Shown here piece by piece: positions 11,015 to 20,900 of a stretch of DNA of 64,000 nucleotides (positions are counted from its first letter, which is position 1; each line of letters starts with the position of its first letter). The stretch comes from Closterium sp. NIES-65. Lineage: Eukaryota > Streptophyta > Zygnematophyceae > Desmidiales > Closteriaceae. The notes below the pieces were generated by a model. The model was not told where the DNA came from and made no database searches. It worked only from the letters and a program-made list of their open reading frames with translations. The position numbers were made by a program, and so were the translations under genes. The stretch spans positions 372,001 to 436,000 of the forward strand of contig CANXME010002066.1 of assembly GCA_948144175.1 (NCBI GenBank), given 5' to 3'.

Positions 11015-14000
11015 ATACACGGAACACCTTATCGTTTGCGGGCCTGAACGTCAATGGCCTGGGGGACTTCACGAAAAGGAAAAGAACAACGGCTTGGATC
11101 AACAGTAAAAAAGGAGCTGATCTCATGGTCTTATCGGATACTAGAGTAGCAACAGACAACCCCTACTGGACCTCTCTTAACCTACCTTCATTCTTAGCTT
11201 CCTCATCTGTGTCTCGTGCTGGAGGGGTAGCTGTCCTCAGCCGGCGACCTGACTTGTCCTTCCACAACCCCTTAGCCCACCCATCAGGCAGACTAATTAA
11301 GACAGAGATACACTGTGCCAATCTCCGCCTTACTCTGATAGCAACCTACCTGCCTGCAGACAAAGCCGAAAAACGAGCATTTATCCGAATTGTACTCGGG
11401 CCGATCATCAATCTTATTCAACCAAATACCCACCTGCTCATCTTAGGAGATCTCAATACTGTTGAAAACCCACTGCTTGACAAGACCTCTGGACATGGTT
11501 CCACTAGGGAGAATGACTTCCTATATCATCACTGTAACGTTTTTGGTGTTTCAGATGCCTTCCGTGCACTTCACCCGGGCGAGAGAGAGTTTACCTTCTT
11601 CTCGCAGGCGCATCAGGAAAGCTCACGGATTGATCGAGCCTTGGTCTCTCAGTCCCTGCTCCCGCGCCTGCTGAAAGCTGAACACGTCTCGCCTGATGAG
11701 CCAGTCTCCGACCATGGCTTCGTCATTCGGGTGTTCTTGAAGCTCAAGTCACGGATTCAGCTTGGTCCGGGGGTCTGGCGCCTTCACCCTTCTCTGCTGG
11801 GGAGGCCAGGGGCTAAGAAAAAAATCGAGGAGGTGGAGAGGTTGGTTGCGCAAAAAGGTGGAAGCTTTGCGTCCCTTATCTCGCGACTGAACTCCAGCCT
11901 GCGGTCGTACGCAAAGGAGGAGAGCAAGAGAGTAAGAGCGACTATTTCCCATCTCACCAGAGCGGTGGCTGTTCTACGGCAAGAGTCCATGCGGAATCCA
12001 AAGGACCAGCGGTTGAGGGAGCTTCTGAGGAAGCGGGAGCAGCAACTCAAGGAATACTTTGCGTGCCGGAGAGATAGAATGCATACCATGGCTGGAGTGG
12101 AAATGGCGCTGTCTGGGGAAGTGCCGTCCCCGCACCTATCGGCGAGAATTAAGACACGGAAAACCAGAACTCAGATCGCGGAGGTTGCAATCCCAGGTGG
12201 GATGGTTTCGGAGCCGAAGCGAATCTTGGAAGCGGCATCAGAGTACTTCCGCAGTCTCTTTGGGGAGGATAAGCGCACGGCTTTCACGGACTGGAGTCCA
12301 GCGGCGGGGAGGAAGCTGTGGTTCTCCGATGCGGAAAGTCTGCAGGAAGAGTGGACGGAGGAAGAGATAAAGCAGGCATTGCGGGAAATGGCGAACAACA
12401 AAACGCCTGGGAAGGATGGGTTGCCGAAGGAGGTCTTTGAGATGCACTGGGAGACACTCGGGAAGCATGTCATGGGCCTGGTGCGTGACTTCACCACCAC
12501 TTCCTCGCTCCCGACCAGCGTGAAGGATGCGGTGACAATCCTTCTGCACAAGAAAGGGGCAAAGGAGCAGTTGGAAAATTATCGCCCTATCACGCTACTC
12601 AACATCAGCTATAAACTGCTGGCGAGGGTCCTAGCGAGCCGAATCAAGCGCGTTCTTCATAAAGTTATCTCACCTGAACAGTTTGGCTTCATCCCGGGGA
12701 GGCGCATCTCGGATGCAGTCGGGCTGGTAGCTGATGTCATTGATGCGGCAAAAAATGGAAACGAAGACTGGTACTTGCTGTTGGTGGATTTCAAGAAAGC
12801 GTTTGATTCTGTATCCCGGGAGTTCATTTTCGAAGTAATGGAGAAGATGGGCTTCCCGGTCCGCTTTATTGGTTGGGTGAAAGGCCTGCACACGAACACG
12901 AGGACAAATCTGTTAATCAACGGCTGGTTAGGCGAAGCGGTGGAGGTGGTTTCAGGGGTGAGGCAAGGTTGCCCCTTGGCGCCTTACCTCTTCCTCTGCG
13001 CGGTGGAGCCGCTGGCGCAGAAAGTGATTAAAAGAAAAATTGGAATCTCTCTCGCCAGTTGTGTCGGCCATAAGCTGGGGTACATCGATTACGCGGACGA
13101 CACGACCCTCCTGCTGCAGGGCAAGCAACATATTAGCAGAGCGGAGGAGGTGTTGGAGGAGTTCAAAAGCATCTCTGGCCTGGAGACGAATAAAGGAAAA
13201 TCGGTAATGTTGCCGTTGGGCGCTAACCTGGGAAAGAAGGCCTGGCGCGCGGATGGGTTTCGCTGGGCCGGAGCAGAGGAAGCGGAGCGGCTTCTGGGAG
13301 TCTGGGTCACGCCGAATGGTAGCTGTCAGCCGACATGGGATAAAGCGCTGCAGAAGATCGCTGGGAAAATGTCGTTGTGGCAGCCGCAATACCTCCCCAT
13401 CAAGGCCCGCACGGCGGTGATGGATGGCTACATACTGCCGATCGCGTGGTCACAAGCTCAAGTGTACCCGCCGCCGGCGCAAACCTGGGGGGTGATCACT
13501 AAGATGACGCATAATTTCATGTCAGCGAACAAGGTTACATCTGAAAAATGTTTCCGACTCTGGAGCAAGGAGCTCCTATTTACACCGGTGCTGGAAGGAG
13601 GAGTGGGAGCGAAGAACCCGGAGACGATGCTCACCTGTTTGACCGCCAGAAGGATTGGAACGATACTCACTGAAACAAATCAGCTGAAGCGGGAGCTGAT
13701 GCGCCAGGCAGCCGACTTACCACGGGGTCTGGAGACATTCATGGCACATGAGAAACTTCTGAAAACCTGGGAGGGGAAGAGTCAGAGGTGGAAATTGGCA
13801 TGCGCGAACTTCATGCGTTCGCCGTTAGCGACGACCACGGAAGCCCGCGAAACAACAGAGCTACTGCTGGAGAGAATTACGTTCAACAGGCACATCCTCC
13901 TGAAAGGAACCACGCCTCTGGGGGGGCAGTTAGCAGCGAAGCGGCTCCTTGGCGTTCGGCTGGGAGATCTCATCACCAGAGATGCGGAAGGGCGGGGGAC

Positions 14001-14931
14001 GCTGAAAAGCATTGAAACCCTTGAGAGAGAGCTGCGGGGGAGGGACTCGGCAAGCCTTGCACTCAAGGCCTTTGCAGCAGCGCCTGAAGAGTGGAGGAAT
14101 CAGCTTGTCTCTGTCGTGCTTCCCAACGTGGGATTTGCGGAAGAGTTTGATGTGGGGAGAAGGGGTCCCCTCCAGCTCCGGAGGAAATTGCTGGCGGAAG
14201 GAGGTGTGACTCCACTGCGCGCGCTCAGAAGGTATTGGAAACATGGTGACAGCGGGGAAATTAGGCGGAAGAAGTGGGCGAGCCGTTGGGGTGGCAGCAT
14301 CGACTGGAAGCGGGCAGTGCAGATTCGGGAATCTCTGGTCACCCCGAGTCGTCCGAGGGACGTTCTGCTGCGCATACACTGCCTTAACTTACAAGTTGGG
14401 GAGAGGCTGGAGTTTCTCAGCAGCGAACCAGCCTGCCCGCACTGCAACGAGTTTGAAACTCTGGAACACTGTTTTTTGGCTTGCCCAAGAATTCAAGGGG
14501 TGGTGTCGGCGGTTAAAAAGGCTTTACGAGTGATCAACCCGTCCAGGAAAGGGGACTCGCTTGGTGATTGGCTGTTTGGGAAGGCGGGATCCCTGTCAGC
14601 CTTCCCGGAGGCATCATTGGTGGCGATCGCCCTTCATCAGCTGTGGGCGGAAAGGTGTGAAGGGGCATTCAGGGGCTGCAAGTTCCGCACGCGGAGAGTG
14701 CTGCGGAGGATTGAGTCAGCTTTCCGCATGCACGTGAATGTCTATCTGCGTGCCTCGGCGGTGAGGGTACAACGGCGGGGAAAGAGTCAGCATGCCAGGT
14801 GGCAAAAAATGACGGATCAAGAACGCAAACTTCTGGACCGTATCAGTGTGGTGGATGGCAAAGGCTGGAAATGGACCAACAGCTTCGCGGCAATATGGGG
14901 CAAACCACGCAGGCCCCGGATCCATGCTTGA
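11011..14931 (+). CDS. LINE ORF2: endonuclease, reverse transcriptase and zf-RVT
   Basis: 1,306 aa. An apurinic-type endonuclease occupies about residues 1-245, with GLNVNGL, GDLN, SRIDRAL and a final SDH. The reverse transcriptase runs about 430-780: YRPITLLN, FGFIPGRR, DFKKAFDSV, GVRQGCPLAP and the catalytic YADD. A zinc motif near residue 1145 (CPHCNEFETLEHCFLAC) is the zf-RVT domain common in plant L1 elements. No RNase H domain was recognised. It performs target-primed reverse transcription. No stop or shift interrupts it. Confidence 0.92.
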   Translation: MNTRNTLSFAGLNVNGLGDFTKRKRTTAWINSKKGADLMVLSDTRVATDNPYWTSLNLPSFLASSSVSRAGGVAVLSRRPDLSFHNPLAHPSGRLIKTEIHCANLRLTLIATYLPADKAEKRAFIRIVLGPIINLIQPNTHLLILGDLNTVENPLLDKTSGHGSTRENDFLYHHCNVFGVSDAFRALHPGEREFTFFSQAHQESSRIDRALVSQSLLPRLLKAEHVSPDEPVSDHGFVIRVFLKLKSRIQLGPGVWRLHPSLLGRPGAKKKIEEVERLVAQKGGSFASLISRLNSSLRSYAKEESKRVRATISHLTRAVAVLRQESMRNPKDQRLRELLRKREQQLKEYFACRRDRMHTMAGVEMALSGEVPSPHLSARIKTRKTRTQIAEVAIPGGMVSEPKRILEAASEYFRSLFGEDKRTAFTDWSPAAGRKLWFSDAESLQEEWTEEEIKQALREMANNKTPGKDGLPKEVFEMHWETLGKHVMGLVRDFTTTSSLPTSVKDAVTILLHKKGAKEQLENYRPITLLNISYKLLARVLASRIKRVLHKVISPEQFGFIPGRRISDAVGLVADVIDAAKNGNEDWYLLLVDFKKAFDSVSREFIFEVMEKMGFPVRFIGWVKGLHTNTRTNLLINGWLGEAVEVVSGVRQGCPLAPYLFLCAVEPLAQKVIKRKIGISLASCVGHKLGYIDYADDTTLLLQGKQHISRAEEVLEEFKSISGLETNKGKSVMLPLGANLGKKAWRADGFRWAGAEEAERLLGVWVTPNGSCQPTWDKALQKIAGKMSLWQPQYLPIKARTAVMDGYILPIAWSQAQVYPPPAQTWGVITKMTHNFMSANKVTSEKCFRLWSKELLFTPVLEGGVGAKNPETMLTCLTARRIGTILTETNQLKRELMRQAADLPRGLETFMAHEKLLKTWEGKSQRWKLACANFMRSPLATTTEARETTELLLERITFNRHILLKGTTPLGGQLAAKRLLGVRLGDLITRDAEGRGTLKSIETLERELRGRDSASLALKAFAAAPEEWRNQLVSVVLPNVGFAEEFDVGRRGPLQLRRKLLAEGGVTPLRALRRYWKHGDSGEIRRKKWASRWGGSIDWKRAVQIRESLVTPSRPRDVLLRIHCLNLQVGERLEFLSSEPACPHCNEFETLEHCFLACPRIQGVVSAVKKALRVINPSRKGDSLGDWLFGKAGSLSAFPEASLVAIALHQLWAERCEGAFRGCKFRTRRVLRRIESAFRMHVNVYLRASAVRVQRRGKSQHARWQKMTDQERKLLDRISVVDGKGWKWTNSFAAIWGKPRRPRIHA

Positions 14932-15056
14932 GGATCGAATTTGTTTATGAGGCGGGCCTTCCTGTCTCTCATGCACAGTTACGACTGTTTATGGGTTGTA
15001 CACTTGTCTGTTCCAGTGTATAATTCATATAAGCAAAAAAAAAAAAAAAAAAACAA

Positions 15057-15072
15057 ACAAACAAACGCACAC
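15057..15072. repeat. LINE target-site duplication, 3' copy
   Basis: Exact 16-bp copy of 9004-9019 just after the A-tail. Confidence 0.85.
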
Positions 15073-15559
15073 ATATCAAGTTTCACCCATCCGGTAAATC
15101 CACAATCGCAAAAAAAAAAAAAAACAGCATCAACCACAGAACCAGCAATCATTTGACCACCGCTTTTGCATTATTACAACATGAAACAAAAATTACTACA
15201 ATGTTGCAAGAGAGGGCAACCAGCAAATGGTCACATTTTAGAAAGCTTGCTTTCTTGTTGTAGCAATGGCATCGTCTCATTTCAAATGGCATCGTACAGA
15301 CATGTCCAAGCTAGCATGCAATTATTCTAAATCAATCAACTATCCATAATTGGTCCCAGTTCTACGGGGTGGGTGGGCGGGAAACTAGGCTAAGCCGTTT
15401 AAAAATGAAAGACGTGAGTGGAGGGAAATGACCTCCAGCCCACGTTTTGTAGTCCAAAACGGGCGTTTAGCACGGTTCGCCGATGACCATTGCTACATTA
15501 CAAGCTGCTTCGCATTCAAAATAAAAAAATTTGAAAAGCGTTACAACTTTTAAAAATAT
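15073..15559. other. Spacer downstream of gene B, no gene seen
   Basis: AT-richer DNA with a second A-run at about 15111-15124. Nothing coding or structured recognised; it should hold the 3' UTR and poly(A) signals of gene B (minus strand). Confidence 0.5.
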
Positions 15560-17871
15560 TCATTTTTCATGCATCACATCGTAACTCAATGCCGCAATCA
15601 CATGGTGCGTGGTGGGCAAGGCACCCTCGATAGGGGCTAGATCCCAGGGTGAGCTTTTAGTAGAGACGAAGAGCCATGGGGCAAAAGAGGCATTGAAGTC
15701 TTCAAAGCGAGACACAAGTAAAGCCTCCCAGTCAACCTGAATGGTAGAGGTATGAATGAAACAAATACTCAGTGATTGATCGTGCCAGGGAAAAGGCTCT
15801 ATGAAAACCTCGAGAGACAAGAGTGTGCTCTTCCTGTCATTGTATTTTTAACTGAACCGCTGGGACGCTATCTGATGTGTCTTGCTGTTGAGTAAAAGTA
15901 ATCTCTTGCTGACAACGGCGTGATCATGTGTCAAGTCAACGCACGTGGCAGAAAAAGAAAAGAATGTTCCAGCCTCAAAGGGCAACCATGCCTCCAATAG
16001 TACGGCTCAGCCTACCTGCACCCCATCGGGGATGAGCGCAGTGGTCTGCATGTCAGCAGCCATGGTGAGGCCGAGGATGGAGACCACCCCCACCATGGCA
16101 GAGCCACGAGTCAACGGCATGAGCTGGAACCTGTGCGGTTCAGAGAGGGGGGTGTTGATGGGTGGAGGATACACAAGAATAGCGAGAGGCGTGTCAGCAG
16201 TCATGGAGAGGCCGAGGATGGAGACCACCCCCACCATGGCGGACCCGCGCGTCAACGGCATGAGCTGGAACCTGTTGTGTAGTTAAGGCGGAGAGGGAGA
16301 GGAATAAAGTGGGTTGAAATTTTAGTCGACTCAAATCACCACAAGCCCCACCATGGCGGACCCGCGAGTCAACGGCATCAGCTGGAACCTGTTGTGTAGC
16401 CAAGGGGGAGAGGGAAATGAGTGAGGGTCACGCAGGCATGATGTGTGAAAGGAGTTTCAGATCTAAAACAGGAGTGAGTCTGCGCTGTGTGTATCACTGT
16501 GCAAGGCAGCAACATGCGTGAACCCTCCCACAAGCACGCAGAGTACCCCATGCATTAGCAGCCAGGCACAGCGTGTGTACCCCACTGGCCACGCACGCAC
16601 AGCACAGCACAGCACAGCACAGCACAGCACAGCACAGCACAGCACAGCACAGCACAGCACAGCACAGCACAGCACAGCACAGCACAGCACAGCACAGCAC
16701 AGCACAGCATAGCACAGCACAGCAGAGCACAGCACAGCACAGCACAGCACAGCACAGCACAGCACAGCACAGCACAGCACAGCACAGCACAGCACAGCAC
16801 AGCACAGCATAGCACAGCACAGCACAGCACAGCACAGCACAGCACAGCACAGCACAGCATAGCACAGCACAGCACAGCACAGCATAGCACAGCACAGCAG
16901 AGCACAGCACAGCACAGCATAGCACAGCACATCACAGCACAGCACAGCCTGCCCCAGAAGTGCCCCAGCCACGAGCATGGAGAACACCCCATGGCAGTGT
17001 GCCGTACACAGCGCCTGGTGGGAGGGAGGATGGGGGAGGATGCATACCAGAAGTACCCCAGGCGGAGGATGGCGTCTTGAATCGTCTGGCGGTAGCGATG
17101 CGGGTCAGCCACCTCTGTGTGTGCGTCCAGCACTGCCGCACACAGCGCCTGGTGTGAGGGGGGAGGGGGAAGCAGGAATGGATGGGACAGAGATCAGACG
17201 CGTATCCGCTTGTTCAGAACTGAAGTGCAGCAGTCGCGTCAAAGTGAAATGGCAGGCGGAGCAAGGTAGGTGTGCCCGGGATTCAAGAGAGGAGGGATTG
17301 GTGTGCATGGCAAGGGGGGTTGGACCACACAGGAGAGAAGGACTGACATGACAGGTATAGGAGACGCAGATGCGTATGAGTCATGCACGCCTGACCTGCC
17401 ATGAGTCATGCACGCCTGACCTGCCATGCAGCAGTGAGCTCGTGGTCGAAGCCGTGCCACCGATGAGCGCTGATTGGCGTGTGCGTGTAGAAGTTGAACG
17501 CGTGGGTGCTGGTATGGTACAGGCAGACAAACAGGAGCGCGTGAATGTGGTGGGTGGGTGGCTCAATGCGTGCATGCAGAAAAAGGGAGGGAGGATAGGT
17601 GAGTGAAAGACAGATGGAGCTCCAGAGGCGGAGGAGAGAAGGGAGGGGTTGGAATCGATAGGGAAATATGGTGGAGAGGGAAAAGAGAGCATGTGAGGGG
17701 GAACATGTTGGGAGAGATTCACATGCTCTCGCATGGTAAACTGCGGGAACTGGGTGATTGATAAACAGTGTGCTCTGCCTGATGCGTGGGGAAGTGGCAA
17801 ATTAGAAAAAGCACGAGGCAATGGCTTACGTCTTGAGGATTTCAAACATTGATCCGGTCAGGTCCTTCCTG

Positions 17872-17930
<59 letters not shown>

Positions 17931-20900
17931 ATGCGATGGGAGGATGTGAGGAGGTTACAGAGACGAGGAGGTGGAAATAGAGAGACAAGAGGTGGAAATA
18001 CAGAGTGATACGCGTGATGTGTGCTCTGAAAGCTCATGGCTGGAGCAAGGCTTTTGAGGCCATCATCCTCGCATCATCTGAAGAGGTGGAAATAAAGAGA
18101 CAAGAGGTGGAAATACAGAGTGATACGTGTGACGTGTACTCTGACTGCTCATGGCTGGAGCAAGGAATAGCAGATACAACGCTTCGCAAATGCTCAGCTG
18201 TAGCAGGGAAGGATACCCTGGGGATGACTGTTTCAGGAAAGGCGTTTGCTGGGAAGACATGGCTGTAGCAGGGAAGGCGCACCCTGGAGCGGCATGGCTG
18301 TAGCAGGGTGCTTGGACAAGAAATTCCTTTCCCACAGCTTGGTGAAGCGCCTGCAGGTCAGCCGCCCTGGTGATCTACGGATGGGGAACAGGGGGCGAGG
18401 GGAAGAAAAGAAGAGGGGATGGGAGAAGGGAGGAAGGTGACGAGTTTGAGGGGAGACTGGGATGCTTAAAGATTCGTGGAGGGAGGAGTTGGTTAATGCT
18501 GAGACGAAGAGGCAAGTTGATATGTGACGTGCATGGGGACAGAAACGGAGTCAGGGCGGTGCATGTCTCTGCTCTGCTGTCGCTGCCATGGCCGATGCAG
18601 TCCACTCACCCCATGTGGCCATATGTGTTGCAAGGAACAGGCACAGCTCACTCACCATGTGGCGTGTGTTGCGCGGCACAGCGAAGGGCTGGTCGTTTGA
18701 AAAGGCCCGCTCTGACTCCAGCAGAGCTTCACTCATGGCCTCAAACGACCTGCCACGCATTCAACAGAAATTGGCTTCAGACGACAAAACAACACTGCCG
18801 CAGAGAAGCGGAGTCAGTGCAAGAGAGGTGTGTGTGCTAGTTTTGAGGCGCCTCAAATGTGTGCTAGGAGGTATGAGTGGTGGGGGGAGTGTGTGGGTTT
18901 GGCAGGCTGAAAGGGCGAGAAAGAAGGTGAGTGGATAGTGAGGGACCCACTTGTTGAAGACGGGGTAGTACTTGACGGTCTGCAGATCCCACACCTTGAT
19001 GGGCGTGGACGACCGAACGCCCCGCGCAAAGCTTTTTCTGCAGAGGAAAGCAGACGGAGCACCCTTTCCCCCCCATGAGACATGATCGCATGCCATCAGG
19101 AAACCATTGAGAATCAAATCATTAAGAACGGGAAGAGCCATCCCAGTGGCACGTACTTCAGTTGGTCGTTCCAGAGAATAGCAGCCGTTGGATCGGCGAT
19201 CTGTCTCCATCTGGTGATCATCTCGTAAACATCCCTCCAGCCTTTGAGCACCCCACCGCCTGACACCTTGCTTCTGCTGCGGCTCTTCCCACTGCCCTTG
19301 CCTGAGTTTTCACTTGCCTTCTGCCTCTGCTTCGCCGTGCTCTCTACCCTTCCGCCTCCTCCTGCTAGTGCATCTTTTTCCTTGGTTGTTGTCGTGTCTG
19401 TAACCGTGTTACCAGCTGCTGACTCCCTCCCCTGCAGCTCCTGTGCCATAGCATCCCAACTTGCCCTTGCCTGTGCCACGGCACATGCACACATGGAGCA
19501 ATTGAAAGAGCATGAAAGATCTCCACACTTGCAACACTGTCTTTAGTGACAAGCATTTGCAAAAGCAGCATTGAATAACCAGCTGCATCTCGTCAAGAGC
19601 TGCCAGCCCTGGGGATTTACGAGTGGCCTGAACACCATCAAAGTGAATGGGGGCAGATGAGAGAAGGACGTGGGTGGAAAGGAAGCGGAAGAGTCTCACC
19701 TGCTGCATCACGTCAAGAGCTGCCAGCCCTGCCATGCGCAGCTGAGGGGTGGAGGGAGGGCGAGGGGAATGGAGTGAGCACAGGAACAAAGTTCATGCAG
19801 GCAGTATTAGGGAAGTGAGGATATGAGGGGTGAAGACAGAAAACAACAAACAAAGCATGCTGGCATGTCTCTGCTGTTACCTGCTGCCTGTTTGCCATGA
19901 AGGCATCACAGTGGTAGTGGGCACGCTGGCCGATCCTGTCCGCTGCTTCTATCAGATCCAACCCTCCTCGTGACAGCTTGGGCAGGGATAGTAGTTTGGC
20001 GCGCTGTAACTGGCGTGAACTGACCGAGAGCGGCTGGTATCCTGGCAGTGTTGCTATAGGGTCACTATTGGTCCATGCCTCCTGTGCCACGGTGGGGGAG
20101 GGGGATATGAGTCGGGAATGTAGCAAGGGGGGACTGAAGGGGAGTAGCAAGGTTGGGATGTGATAAAAAGGTATTGTGATGGGATGTGGTGGTGATGCCT
20201 CTTGGTTGAGCAATGTGAGATGATTCTACGTCTGAGCAAAGGGCAATGAGAATAGGCGTGCCAATGGGAAACAGACGCCACAGCACGGGTGATGAAGATG
20301 GCTGTGTTCAGAGCGATGAAGGGTTGAGGGCAATAAAGGGTTGAGGGCGATAAAGGGTTGAGGGCGATGAAGGGTTGAGGGCGATAAAGGGTTGAGGGCG
20401 ATAAAGGGTTGAGGGCGATAAAGGGTTGAGGGATGTAGTAAGGCGTGGCCGTACTCTGAACTCAGAAGTGAAGTCCCAGTCGAATTGGATAGAGGAGAGC
20501 GGCTGCTGCAAGCGAGCAACGGTGTAGGACAGTACCTCCCTCTGGGAGGGGGAGGGCAGTTGGAATGGCAGTCATGGGAGGCAGGGAGCATATGAGGAAG
20601 GGAGATGAGTGGGAGTGGCGAGGGGCTGGTCGGGGAGCAAAAAACACAAAAAAAGCACTGAAACGTTTAACATGCCTGGTAGAGCATGCCTGGTAGAACA
20701 TGCCTGGTAGAACATGGAGTGTTGCAGAACCTGTCCGTCCTGATCCCTGGGTTGCAGTGCCAACGCTGCCTGGTACTTGCGCATCTGTGGGCAGGGCAGC
20801 ACAGGGGTATCCAGATGAGGGTGGTGGGTCGTCGTGATGCAAGTGTGTGTGTGTGTGTGGTGCGTGCGAGATCGTGATTTAAAAAAGGCACTATGCAAGC

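Larger units (their letters stand above)
9020..15056 (+). mobile_element. Full-length LINE (non-LTR retrotransposon), plant L1-like
   Basis: About 6.0 kb: 72-bp 5' UTR, ORF1 (9092-11014), ORF2 (11011-14931), about 100-bp 3' UTR and an A-tail at about 15035-15053, bounded by a 16-bp target-site duplication. Both frames are open and the motifs of the endonuclease and reverse transcriptase are present, so the copy looks complete and young. It sits in the spacer between the 3' end of gene B and the start of gene A and breaks neither. Confidence 0.9.

Noticed and set aside
15111-15124. Second poly-A run as the true LINE 3' end
   Set aside because: The target duplication at 15057-15072 places the end at the first A-run (about 15053).
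16463-17133. Cys/Ala/Val/Leu-rich frames of up to 192 codons
   Set aside because: Translations of the (agcac)n microsatellite; the end of one overlaps a real gene B exon (17048-17148) only by chance of frame.
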